Notes under the pieces: generated by a model
The model's input: the letters and a program-made list of their open reading frames with translations, nothing else
Database searches by the model: none
What the model was told of the DNA's origin: nothing
Translations under genes and position numbers: made by a program
Source: Clostridia bacterium
GTDB taxonomy: Bacteria; Bacillota_A; Clostridia; Oscillospirales; CAG-382
DNA length: 29,241 nucleotides
Reading direction: 5' to 3'
Assembly: GCA_017517985.1 (NCBI GenBank)
Contig: JAFWWX010000267.1
Location: 1 to 29,241 of the forward strand
In this document: positions 1 to 7,352 of the stretch, piece by piece
How positions within the stretch are numbered: position 1 is the first letter of the stretch
How the letters are laid out: each line of letters begins with the position of its first letter

Positions 1-1
1 A

Positions 2-475
2 CCAATAAAGAAGAAACCGGATAACTACTACATGAGAGCAGCACTAAGATACGCAGAAAAAGCTGCAAAAGAAGGCGAAGTTCCTGTTGGCGCAGTTATA
101 GTTTATGAAGGACATATTATCTCCGGAGGAAGAAACAGACGCGAAAACGGTAAAAACGCCCTCTATCACGCAGAGCTTGAGGCAATCAACAAAGCGTGCA
201 GAAAGCTTGGTGGCTGGAGACTATTTGACTGCGATATGTATGTCACCCTTGAGCCTTGTCCTATGTGCTCAGGCGCAATAATAAATTCAAGAATCCGAAA
301 GGTTTATATCGGAGCTATGGACAGTAAAGCGGGATGCTTCGGAAGTGTTACGGATATGAACACACTGGGCTTTAATCACAAACCGGAAATTGAGTTTGGA
401 ATTCTCAAAGATGAATGTTCTCTTATTCTAAAGGAGTTTTTTGCAGAACTCAGAAACAAAAAGAGAAAAGGGTAA
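2..475 (+). CDS. tadA: tRNA-specific adenosine deaminase TadA (5' end outside the window)
   Basis: TadA deaminates A34 to inosine in the anticodon of tRNA-Arg(ACG). The zinc-dependent cytidine/deoxycytidylate deaminase signature is complete: the HAE motif (His and catalytic Glu) near residue 47 of the ATG-32 reading and the PCPMCSGA motif with both zinc cysteines near residue 76. The EVPVGAV segment after the first helix is typical of TadA. The first ATG in the window is at 32, but the frame stays open to the left edge and encodes PDNYYM before RAALRYAEKA. This matches the usual TadA N-terminus (for example DELYMKEAIKEAKKA), so the Met at 32 is probably internal and the true start lies just upstream of the window. 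No clear ribosome binding site precedes position 32. No convincing terminator follows the stop. Confidence 0.95.
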   Translation, partial: PIKKKPDNYYMRAALRYAEKAAKEGEVPVGAVIVYEGHIISGGRNRRENGKNALYHAELEAINKACRKLGGWRLFDCDMYVTLEPCPMCSGAIINSRIRKVYIGAMDSKAGCFGSVTDMNTLGFNHKPEIEFGILKDECSLILKEFFAELRNKKRKG

Positions 476-503
476 AATAATCCTTACAAAACGACTGTAC
501 AGT

Positions 504-532
504 ATGGTCAAAGCACATGCGTCCTGTATAAT
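504..532 (+). promoter_or_regulatory. Possible sigma-A promoter upstream of the DUF4830-like gene
   Basis: A TATAAT box at 527-532 is preceded, with a 16-bp spacer, by TGGTCA at 505-510 (4 of 6 matches to TTGACA). It lies in the 194-bp gap after tadA. A second TATAAT at 623-628 lies closer to the gene but has no recognisable -35 box. If the upstream promoter is used, the transcript contains a hairpin that covers the ribosome binding site (592-661). Confidence 0.35.
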
Positions 533-591
533 TCCGGTGTAAACGGAACATCCGCACATTTTAAATAAAACAAGTCAATATAAAAACTATG

Positions 592-661
592 ACCTCCGGT
601 TATATTTTCCAAAGAGCTGTAATATAATGTGTTACAGACAACAGGAATTTTGACCGGAGGT
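592..661 (+). promoter_or_regulatory. Inverted repeat that pairs with the Shine-Dalgarno sequence of the DUF4830-like gene
   Basis: ACCTCCGGT at 592-600 is the exact reverse complement of ACCGGAGGT at 653-661, which is the ribosome binding site. The stem extends to 11 bp with one U-G pair and one A-U pair. Inside the 48-nt loop a second hairpin can form (CTGTAA 617-622 with TTACAG 632-637). That inner loop holds the TATAAT at 623-628. Function is inferred only. Confidence 0.4.
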
Positions 662-669
662 ACTTTTTT

Positions 670-1188
670 ATGTTTGTATATTCACTTAAAGCATCAAAAC
701 TAAAGGTGTTCGGACTTACGCTTTTATGTGCAATTGTTCTTGGCATCGCTCTGACATTTATTATGCATGGCAGGGATAACAACTACGACTTGCCAACTGT
801 TGCAGCACAGGGTAAGGATGTTCGCTTTGACGGAATAAAAACAGACGAGGATCTTCACAATTTCATCGCCTCTCTCGGAATACAGGTTAAAACACCCGCC
901 TACAATAAGACAGATGTGGACCTTCCGAGAGTATTCGATGCAGTATATGTAAAATACAACGACATCCAGAAACAGCAGGGCTTTGACCTTTCAAAGTACT
1001 GCGGAAAGACCCTTACCCGATACACATTTGAAATGACAAACTATCCCTTGCCGGAGGATTCAGCACAGGGAAAAGTCTACCTTACACTTTTTGTATACAA
1101 AAATAAGGTAGTCGGCGGAGATATATCCTCACGGGATAATGGAGGCTTTGTTTCCACCTTCGTTGACTTCAATCCGGGGAATGTATAA
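670..1188 (+). CDS. DUF4830-like membrane-anchored protein of unknown function
   Basis: A 172-residue protein with a short N-terminus, one hydrophobic segment at about residues 13-31, and a soluble remainder that should lie outside the membrane. Middle and C-terminal segments such as GFDLSKYCGKTLTRYTFE, then VYLTLFVYKNKVVGGDISS, look like the DUF4830 family of Clostridia. I am recalling that family from memory, so the assignment is moderate. No catalytic residues are known to me. The ribosome binding site CCGGAGG at 654-660 lies at good spacing from the ATG. The gene appears to be transcribed alone, between tadA and the bidirectional terminator at 1205-1241. Confidence 0.7.
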   Translation: MFVYSLKASKLKVFGLTLLCAIVLGIALTFIMHGRDNNYDLPTVAAQGKDVRFDGIKTDEDLHNFIASLGIQVKTPAYNKTDVDLPRVFDAVYVKYNDIQKQQGFDLSKYCGKTLTRYTFEMTNYPLPEDSAQGKVYLTLFVYKNKVVGGDISSRDNGGFVSTFVDFNPGNV

Positions 1189-1204
1189 TAAAACAATAAA
1201 GCTA

Positions 1205-1241
1205 AAATCCGCAGTTGAAACACGATTTCAACTGCGGATTT
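1205..1241. terminator. Bidirectional rho-independent terminator between the DUF4830-like gene and mscS
   Basis: A perfect 16-bp stem (1205-1220 with 1226-1241) closes a 5-nt loop, CACGA. It has A-rich sequence on the left and TTTATT on the right. It sits between convergent genes whose stops are at 1188 and 1257, so it can serve both. Confidence 0.85.
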
Positions 1242-1256
1242 ATTGGTATCCTTATA

Positions 1257-2069
1257 TTATTTGTCAAGGTGTACATCAAGCTGTGGATAGGGAATTTCAA
1301 AGCCGTTTTCAGAAACAAGCTTCTGAAGACCGTAGTTTATACTTCCCACCACATCCCAGTAATGTTCGGTCTTTGTCCACGCTCTTATTGAGAAAGTAAT
1401 CGCACTTTCGCCATAGGAGGAAATAACAACCGCACATCCCGGTTCCTTTTCAACAAAAGGAAGCTCCTTTACAAAGTCAAGGAAAACTGTCCTTACCTTT
1501 TCAACATCGCACTTGTAGGATAGGTTAATACTTACATCCGCACGACGCATCTTTTCAGTTGAATAGTTTATTATGGGAGAATTTGAAACTGTAGCATTTG
1601 GAATTACAACTGTTTTGTTATCCGGCGTTACAAGATAGGTATAAAGAATTGTAACATTCTTAACCGTACCGTCAAGACCGTTTATGCTTACAAAGTCACC
1701 GTCACGAAAGGGCTTGAAAACAAGTATCATTATTCCGCCTGCAAGATTTGAAAGGCTTCCCTGAAGTGCAAGACCCACCGCAAGACCGCAGGAGCCAATT
1801 ATTGCAACAACATTTGTCATAGGAACGCCAAGATAGTTTGCAGCTGTCAGAATGATAATTATTTTCAGAGAAATGCTAGAAAAGCTCAGAATAAAACCCA
1901 GTACATTCTTATCAATTTTTTCTGTATTTCTGCTTTTCTTAACGGCTTTAGTAACCTTGTTTGTGACCATAAAGCCAATTATGATAATAAGTGCCGAGCC
2001 AACAAGTCTTATCCCTGCCGTCATAGCAAAGTCAATAAGTTGATTTAATATGTTTTTCAAAGGTTCCAT
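1257..2069 (-). CDS. mscS: Small-conductance mechanosensitive channel, MscS family
   Basis: MscS-type channels open under membrane tension and release solutes during hypo-osmotic shock. This 270-residue protein has the minimal MscS plan. It has TM1 at about 18-36, TM2 at about 60-80, and the pore helix TM3 at about 85-115 carrying the signature GLAVGLALQGSLSNLAGG. Next comes KPFRDGD at 119-125, a beta domain, and a C-terminus ending in YPQLDVHL, typical of the family. A GGAG site sits 5 nt before the ATG. The stop of the large membrane protein upstream lies 17 bp away, so the two are likely co-transcribed. Confidence 0.95.
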   Translation of the reverse strand: MEPLKNILNQLIDFAMTAGIRLVGSALIIIIGFMVTNKVTKAVKKSRNTEKIDKNVLGFILSFSSISLKIIIILTAANYLGVPMTNVVAIIGSCGLAVGLALQGSLSNLAGGIMILVFKPFRDGDFVSINGLDGTVKNVTILYTYLVTPDNKTVVIPNATVSNSPIINYSTEKMRRADVSINLSYKCDVEKVRTVFLDFVKELPFVEKEPGCAVVISSYGESAITFSIRAWTKTEHYWDVVGSINYGLQKLVSENGFEIPYPQLDVHLDK

Positions 2070-2086
2070 TTTTGCTCCGTATGTAA

Positions 2087-4426
2087 TTATTTATTGAAGA
2101 ATGAAACGACAGTTACCGGAAGTAACCAGAACAGCTGAATAATAAGGCTGAAGGTAATGTTGGGTAAAGAGCCTTCGTTGTTAAGCACAAACAAAGAGGA
2201 AAGTACAAGACAAAGAATTGCACTGATAACCTTGATTGTGTTGTTTATTTTCACATTTCTGCCTGTTCTCTCACATATAAGAAGCATTTCAAGGAAGCTG
2301 TGAACGCTTCCGAGAGCAATAATACCTGAATTAACTTTGTTCTTAACTACAGGAATATCCTCAGCACTGTTTCCCTTGATTACGCTCAGAGCATAATTTG
2401 CTTTTTCAAGACAGCTGAACACAAGGTCATTTGTAATACACGGGTCAAGAGTTTTGATTCCAACACAAAGATTTGCATCGTGAAGCTGTCCGAGCGTCTT
2501 TTCAAATGTTGGATTCATAGAATACTTGATATAGAATTTTGCAAGTGTTTTATCTTCACTTACCATAAAGAGTATGCTTCCGTGGGACTGTTCAAAGGCA
2601 GTATCCACGCTATCTGTTATCACTCTTATTCCGTTTGCGCCAAGATAGGAAGCTGTTGCAAGGCAAATATTTCTTCCGCCTATGCTGACTTCTATCGCAT
2701 CAGGATAAACCTTCAGAAGTTTCACATCAGAATCAAGGCTTCTTGCATCAACCATCTTTGCAAATATTCTGGAAAGCGGTCCACCTATTTTAGCATAGAT
2801 TTTTGACATTGTTTCAACGGCTTCGTCAAGAGCCATTCCACGGTATGTCTTTATGCTGGATATTCTCACATCCTTGGGAAGAAATACTTCTGTGTCTTCA
2901 AAGGTAACAACAGAAAGACCTTTGTATTCTTCACTGGCATTCTGTCCTATAAGGGCAGCACCTATGCCGGCGCCGGCTTTTGCAGCAATATACTTCGGAA
3001 GTGCGGAAACAAAGAAAAGGCTAAAAGGCACAGAGGAAACAAGGACTATTGTCGTTCCGGTTATAAAATCATAAATGCGTTCAGCAACAGTAGCATTTGT
3101 GAAAATCGCCGCAAATATTCCGACAAGCGCCGCAACACCTGCAATAATTACAGTGAATTTTCCGAGTTTCTTTTCGTCCTCAGGTCTCTTTTGGTTTCTT
3201 CTTACAAAGCCCTCGTAAACAGAACCCTTGGACACGGAAACCACCTTTGCATTTTCAAGATCAATTCTTGATGCGAAGGGGCTACATTCAAGAGAATCAA
3301 CCCCAAGCTCATATGCACCGTATTTATTCTCAGATGAAGAAGCGATTATGTATGCCTTTTCATCTGCACTGGCTTTTAAGTATTCGTAGAATGCGTATAA
3401 AAGAAGCGCTAGGCATCCGATAGCACAGAAAAGTGTGCCGATGTTTGTAAAAGTACTCGTCAAAGCCTGAACTGTACACGCAGCAAAGACAACCAAAGCA
3501 CCGGAGGCAGGTGAAAATCTTTTATCAAGAATTGACCAGAAACCGTCCACAAGACCTTCAAGTATGAACATTGCACCAAAGAAGAGCATTTGCAAGTCCA
3601 CAAGTGCAAGCACTCTATGATTATTCGCACCACCGAGGAACGCAGGCACAGGAAGTCCCGCAACAGTCGCTATCTCAAGGTAAAGACTTATTACAAAGAA
3701 AAGTGTCGTACCTGCAAGAGCTACAAGCGAACGTGTCTTCTTTTCGCTGTATTTCTTATGTCCATCCTTTACTGCCCTTTCATCGGACATATCAATTTCA
3801 GTATATGCCCCAAGCTCTCCTGCTATTTTTTTATGTTCGGATTTCTGTTTCTCTGTATTTCGTTTTACTTCTTTTTCTTTGTCATCGTCTTCATCTTCAA
3901 GTCCGAAGAGCTTTCCCAGCGAATGATTTACATCGCTGGTCGGTTCTTCTGCATCTGTCAGCTCATCAATTGCACCATCGCCCTCAAAGGCATCAAAGCC
4001 AATTTCGGAAGGCTCGGTTTCCACCACTTCTTCCACGGTCTCTGTCGCCGGCTCTGTATTCTGCTGTGCCGGTGTAAATATCTTCACATCATCCTCAGCA
4101 TCCGCATCTTCAGGCTCATCCGCATTTTCAGCTTCAATAACATCACTGACAGCTTCAGCTTCTCCCTCGCCGTCGTCAATTTCTTCATTTTCCGAATTCT
4201 CATCAATGGTATTCACATTTTTTTGTTCGGAATCGTTAAGAATGTTGTCAAGCCACGCAAGATCTTCTGTTTCTTCAGCAAACATTGCGTCAAGCTTTTC
4301 CATCGCACTGCTGAATTTATCATTGGCTTCAGAGTTTTTTTCCACACCGGAGAAGTCGTTTGTCAAATTCTCAGGGGAGACTGCTTCTTTGTTGTCATCC
4401 GAGGATACATTAATGTCTTTCTGCAT
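2087..4426 (-). CDS. Large acidic membrane protein with degenerate P-type ATPase architecture
   Basis: 779 residues. Residues 1-190 are very acidic (Glu/Asp runs) and likely disordered and cytoplasmic. From about 232 onward the layout is that of a P1B ATPase: four hydrophobic segments (232-257, 271-295, 307-325, 328-350), a short loop in place of the A domain, two segments (423-443, 452-477), a soluble domain of about 240 residues, and two C-terminal segments (728-747, 754-775). The segment SSVPFSLFFVSALP and the stretch after it, leading to LSVVTF, align by eye with the CPC helix and the run-up to the phosphorylation site. Where DKTGTLT is expected the protein reads EDTEVFL (510-516), so the phosphorylatable Asp is replaced by Glu. 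I also see no TGD motif and no GDGxND motif. I infer a catalytically dead P-type ATPase homologue with unknown function. It sits in an operon with rlmB (24-bp gap) and mscS (17-bp gap). Ribosome binding site AAAGGAAG. Confidence 0.75.
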   Translation of the reverse strand: MQKDINVSSDDNKEAVSPENLTNDFSGVEKNSEANDKFSSAMEKLDAMFAEETEDLAWLDNILNDSEQKNVNTIDENSENEEIDDGEGEAEAVSDVIEAENADEPEDADAEDDVKIFTPAQQNTEPATETVEEVVETEPSEIGFDAFEGDGAIDELTDAEEPTSDVNHSLGKLFGLEDEDDDKEKEVKRNTEKQKSEHKKIAGELGAYTEIDMSDERAVKDGHKKYSEKKTRSLVALAGTTLFFVISLYLEIATVAGLPVPAFLGGANNHRVLALVDLQMLFFGAMFILEGLVDGFWSILDKRFSPASGALVVFAACTVQALTSTFTNIGTLFCAIGCLALLLYAFYEYLKASADEKAYIIASSSENKYGAYELGVDSLECSPFASRIDLENAKVVSVSKGSVYEGFVRRNQKRPEDEKKLGKFTVIIAGVAALVGIFAAIFTNATVAERIYDFITGTTIVLVSSVPFSLFFVSALPKYIAAKAGAGIGAALIGQNASEEYKGLSVVTFEDTEVFLPKDVRISSIKTYRGMALDEAVETMSKIYAKIGGPLSRIFAKMVDARSLDSDVKLLKVYPDAIEVSIGGRNICLATASYLGANGIRVITDSVDTAFEQSHGSILFMVSEDKTLAKFYIKYSMNPTFEKTLGQLHDANLCVGIKTLDPCITNDLVFSCLEKANYALSVIKGNSAEDIPVVKNKVNSGIIALGSVHSFLEMLLICERTGRNVKINNTIKVISAILCLVLSSLFVLNNEGSLPNITFSLIIQLFWLLPVTVVSFFNK

Positions 4427-4450
4427 AACAATTACTTCCTTTCCCGTTGA

Positions 4451-5440
4451 TTATCTTAATATTTTACTGTCTCTTTGTTTAATCGCCTCATACAGAAGAA
4501 CTGCCGCCGCGGTTGAAACATTCAGAGAATTTACTTTACCCTTCATAGGGATAGACACTATAAAATCAGAGTTTTTCTTTACAATATCCGAAACACCGTG
4601 TTCCTCACTTCCGAGAACTATAGCACAGGGGCAGTCGTAATCAGCCTCAGTATAGCTTGTACCGTCCGCCTCTGCTGCAAATATCCAGAAGCCGAGGTCT
4701 TTGAGCTTTCTTATTGTATCGCTGATATTCGAGCATTTTACCGCCGCAAGATGCTCCGTTGCACCGGCAGAAGCCTTTACAACCGCAGGGGTAATTCCCG
4801 CCGCGCGTCTTTTCGGAAGTATCACTCCGTGAGCACCTGCACCTTCGGCACATCTTATAATCGCACCAAGATTATGGGGGTCGGAAATTCCGTCACAGAT
4901 AACTATAAGAGGCTTTTCTCCTCTTTCCTCGGCAATGGCAATTACATCTTCAAGGGATACATATTCCATTTCCGATGCTATTGCAACAATGCCCTGATGC
5001 TGTTCGTAACCACAGAGAGCATCCAGCTTTTTCTTGTCTGCTTCAATAACCGGAATACCTCTTTCAATAGCCTGCGCAACAAGCACTGTTATCGAGCCTT
5101 CCCTGTCGCCCTCTCTTACAAATATCTTCTCAATATCACGTCCTGATTTGAGAAGCTCTCTCACTGCATTTCTTCCGGGAACTGAGCCGTTTGAAAGTTC
5201 TTCATTGGGTATATCATTCCTTGATGAATAATCCCGTCCGAAACGTCTGTCAGGTTCGTTTCGTCTATCGGGCTTTCTTGAATTTCCTTTGTTAAATCCG
5301 CCTTTGCCAAAGCTCTTTTTCCCGTCTTTTCTGTAGTCCTTTTTTTCAAAGGACTTTTTATCCTTGTATTTATCTGACACGATAAGATTATCATTCCTTT
5401 CGTAAACTCTTTTGCAAAAGAATTTGCTATATTCGGGCAT
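4451..5440 (-). CDS. rlmB: 23S rRNA (guanosine-2'-O-)-methyltransferase RlmB-like, SPOUT family
   Basis: TrmH/SpoU-family enzyme; RlmB methylates the 2'-OH of G2251 in the 23S P loop. The substrate-binding domain starts at about residue 88 (VPGRNAVRELL). The SPOUT domain covers about 177-320, with motif 1 at DPHNLGAIIRCAEGAG (187-202), motif 2 at IVLGSEEHGVS (274-284) and motif 3 at IPMKGKVNSLNVSTAAAVLLYE (shown by residues 297-318). The RNA substrate itself cannot be read from the sequence. Residues 1-85 are an unusual Lys/Arg/Gly/Asp-rich low-complexity tail, probably disordered and RNA-binding. The start is uncertain: the GGGAGG site is only 1 nt before the ATG at 5440, and a GTG at residue 21 is an alternative. 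It is the first gene of the operon with the P-type ATPase-like gene and mscS. Confidence 0.92.
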   Translation of the reverse strand: MPEYSKFFCKRVYERNDNLIVSDKYKDKKSFEKKDYRKDGKKSFGKGGFNKGNSRKPDRRNEPDRRFGRDYSSRNDIPNEELSNGSVPGRNAVRELLKSGRDIEKIFVREGDREGSITVLVAQAIERGIPVIEADKKKLDALCGYEQHQGIVAIASEMEYVSLEDVIAIAEERGEKPLIVICDGISDPHNLGAIIRCAEGAGAHGVILPKRRAAGITPAVVKASAGATEHLAAVKCSNISDTIRKLKDLGFWIFAAEADGTSYTEADYDCPCAIVLGSEEHGVSDIVKKNSDFIVSIPMKGKVNSLNVSTAAAVLLYEAIKQRDSKILR

Positions 5441-5469
5441 ACCTCCCGAAAATAATATTACACACTACC

Positions 5470-5498
5470 ATTATAACATACTTTTTTCAATTTGTATA
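5470..5498 (-). promoter_or_regulatory. Promoter of the rlmB operon
   Basis: On the minus strand, TATACA (5493-5498) and TATAAT (5470-5475) are separated by 17 bp, and TG one base before the -10 box makes it an extended -10. The predicted leader to the ATG at 5440 is only about 20 nt. Confidence 0.65.
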
Positions 5499-5623
5499 TA
5501 ACAATTACTTCAATATTTACAATAATTTACAATTACTGCAAATTTTTGGCATAATCTCCTAAAAATCTCTCAATATTGCTTTCGGGCAAGGTTACACATC
5601 GCTTTTTGCAAAGCTATGAAAAA

Positions 5624-5650
5624 CAAAAAACCGTTCAGGTTACGAACGGT
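5624..5650 (-). terminator. Rho-independent terminator of the flavin reductase-like gene
   Basis: ACCGTTC (5630-5636) pairs with GAACGGT (5644-5650). Read on the minus strand the hairpin is followed by TTTTTTG and more T. It lies 15 bp after the stop codon at 5666. Confidence 0.8.
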
Positions 5651-5665
5651 AAGATGTTGCAGGTT

Positions 5666-6301
5666 TTATTTCTTATGCTCTTTTCTTGTGTGATTTTTAC
5701 TGTTATGAGGTTTTCTGTTGCCGTGACCCTTTTTCTTTGTTGAGAACCCAAAATATCCGAGCTTTCTTCCAAGCTCAAAATATTCTCCGTGAGCGAATGC
5801 CATAAGACCTGCTCTGTCAAGGCGGAGCTTTCCGTCTTTGTCAACAATGGAGCTGTCAACACCGGTGCAGAGAATATCCGCCACAAACATATCGTGAGTG
5901 CCAAGCTCAACAATATCCGTCACACGGCACTCAAGGCAAAGGGGACATTCCGCAATGCAAGGTGCACCCACCTCTCTTGCATCTTCCACGGTAAATGCGC
6001 ATTTTTCAAATTTGTTAACCTTTTTACCTGTGTATATTCCGCAATAGTCTACCTTTTTTGCAAGGCTTGCTGTCGGTATATTTATAACAAACTTACCGCT
6101 GTTTTTGATTATGTCGTAGGAATATCTGCTTTTTCTTACGGAAATATAAGTCTTTGGCGGTATAGTGTTGACAATGCCTGTCCATGCAACTGTAAAAACA
6201 TTTTCAGCTAAAGCTCCGTCTTTGTCCCTGCCACGGCAGGATACAAGCACTGCGGGCAACGGCGCAAGAAGTGCTCCGCCCTTCCATATTTCTTTTGACA
6301 T
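5666..6301 (-). CDS. Flavin reductase-like / flavoredoxin-type FMN-binding protein
   Basis: 211 residues with the flavin reductase-like split-barrel fold, judged from the N-terminal LAPLPAVLVSC segment, the FTVAWTGIVNTIPP flavin-contact region at about 36-49, SVRKSRYSYDII and GKFVINIP. Family members bind FMN and either reduce flavin or act as electron carriers or FMN-dependent reductases in anaerobes. The substrate cannot be read here. The segment CIAECPLCLEC adds several cysteines, and the last 25 residues form a Lys/His/Asn-rich basic tail that is not needed for the fold. Ribosome binding site CGGAGG lies just before the ATG. It appears monocistronic, divergent from the EamA transporter and ending at the terminator at 5624-5650. 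Confidence 0.85.
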   Translation of the reverse strand: MSKEIWKGGALLAPLPAVLVSCRGRDKDGALAENVFTVAWTGIVNTIPPKTYISVRKSRYSYDIIKNSGKFVINIPTASLAKKVDYCGIYTGKKVNKFEKCAFTVEDAREVGAPCIAECPLCLECRVTDIVELGTHDMFVADILCTGVDSSIVDKDGKLRLDRAGLMAFAHGEYFELGRKLGYFGFSTKKKGHGNRKPHNSKNHTRKEHKK

Positions 6302-6404
6302 TTATTCCTCCGTTCTGCCGAAAATGTACGGCATAAAAGTTGTTGGTATCGTCGCTTTACCGCCCGTTTTTTTGCGTGTCGGTATAAAATTTACAGAATT
6401 AAGC

Positions 6405-6433
6405 TTTAAAGCCTGAAAAATTGGTAGTAAAAT
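6405..6433 (+). promoter_or_regulatory. Possible promoter of the first EamA transporter
   Basis: TTTAAA (6405-6410) and TAAAAT (6428-6433) are spaced by 17 bp, about 28 bp before the start codon. Both boxes are imperfect. Confidence 0.4.
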
Positions 6434-6461
6434 AGCATAACTACAGTTTTCGAGGTACTCT

Positions 6462-7352
6462 ATGACTGATTCTATACAAAAATTAACAGGACACATATAT
6501 GCGATAATTGTTGTGGCAATATGGAGTGTAACCTATGTCGCAACGGATATGCTTCTCGCAAACGGACTTTCGGCTCTGCAGATTCTTGTGCTAAGATTTA
6601 TTCTTGCGCTGTGTGTCCTTTATATATTAAAACCAAAGCTATATATGCCAAAAAGCATAAAGGAAGAACTTGGTTTTGCTTACATATCCCTTTTCGGTAT
6701 GTTTCTGTACTATGTTTTTGAAAATTTCGCCATAGGCAAAACCGACGGCACAAATGTAGCTATTCTCATAAGCTTTGCGCCTATAATGACCACTGTCGGA
6801 AGTGCCGTATTTACAAAGCGGGCAAAAATCAACCCTCTTAATATTCTTGGCGCTGTAATTGCAATTTCAGGCGTTATAATGGTTGTTTTCAACGGAACTG
6901 TAACGCTGGATTTTGATATTACAGGATATATTCTCGCCTTTGGCGCTGCAGCCTCCTGGGCTGTATATTCCGTTATTCTTGAGAACTGTCTCGAAAAATT
7001 TGACAGCATTATAATCACAAGAAGAATGTTGATTTACACTCTTTTGCCACTTATCCCCTTAACGCTTTTTACCGATGGCGTTCCGGATATGACTTTATTC
7101 GGCAAATACCCTGTTCTTATCGCCTGTATTTCGCTTCTCGGCATTTTCGGCGGAAGCCTTTGCTATCACTGGTGGAACAAGGCAACAAAAAGAATCGGCA
7201 TTGTCATAACCACAAACTATCTTTATGTAAGCCCATTTATCACAATGGTTTTTGCATATTTCGTAACACAAACCGACATTACTCTTATGGGTTCACTGGG
7301 TGCTATTCTTATTCTTTTCGGAGTTGTACTCTCGGATATTAAAAAACAGTAA
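6462..7352 (+). CDS. EamA-family (drug/metabolite superfamily) transporter
   Basis: 296 residues with about ten hydrophobic segments arranged as two EamA repeats of five. The first repeat starts at IYAIIVVAIWSVTYV and the second at GYILAFGAAASWAVYSVILE, each with the Trp-Ser or Trp-Ala motif typical of the family. EamA proteins export or import small metabolites such as amino acids or nucleosides; the substrate is unknown. The stop (7350-7352) directly abuts the stop of rsmG on the other strand (7353-7355), so no terminator separates them. It is only loosely similar to the second EamA gene at 13913-14836, so it does not look like a recent duplicate. Confidence 0.92.
   Translation: MTDSIQKLTGHIYAIIVVAIWSVTYVATDMLLANGLSALQILVLRFILALCVLYILKPKLYMPKSIKEELGFAYISLFGMFLYYVFENFAIGKTDGTNVAILISFAPIMTTVGSAVFTKRAKINPLNILGAVIAISGVIMVVFNGTVTLDFDITGYILAFGAAASWAVYSVILENCLEKFDSIIITRRMLIYTLLPLIPLTLFTDGVPDMTLFGKYPVLIACISLLGIFGGSLCYHWWNKATKRIGIVITTNYLYVSPFITMVFAYFVTQTDITLMGSLGAILILFGVVLSDIKKQ

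Noticed and set aside
1273..1284. TGTGGATAG resembling a DnaA box
   Set aside because: A single imperfect match inside the mscS coding region, with no cluster of boxes or AT-rich unwinding region; not an origin.
3590..4450. A 286-codon plus-strand reading frame
   Set aside because: It runs antisense over the acidic N-terminus of the P-type ATPase-like gene and translates to Phe/Cys/Ile-rich sequence with no domain or ribosome binding site; it is a by-product of the Glu/Asp-rich codons.
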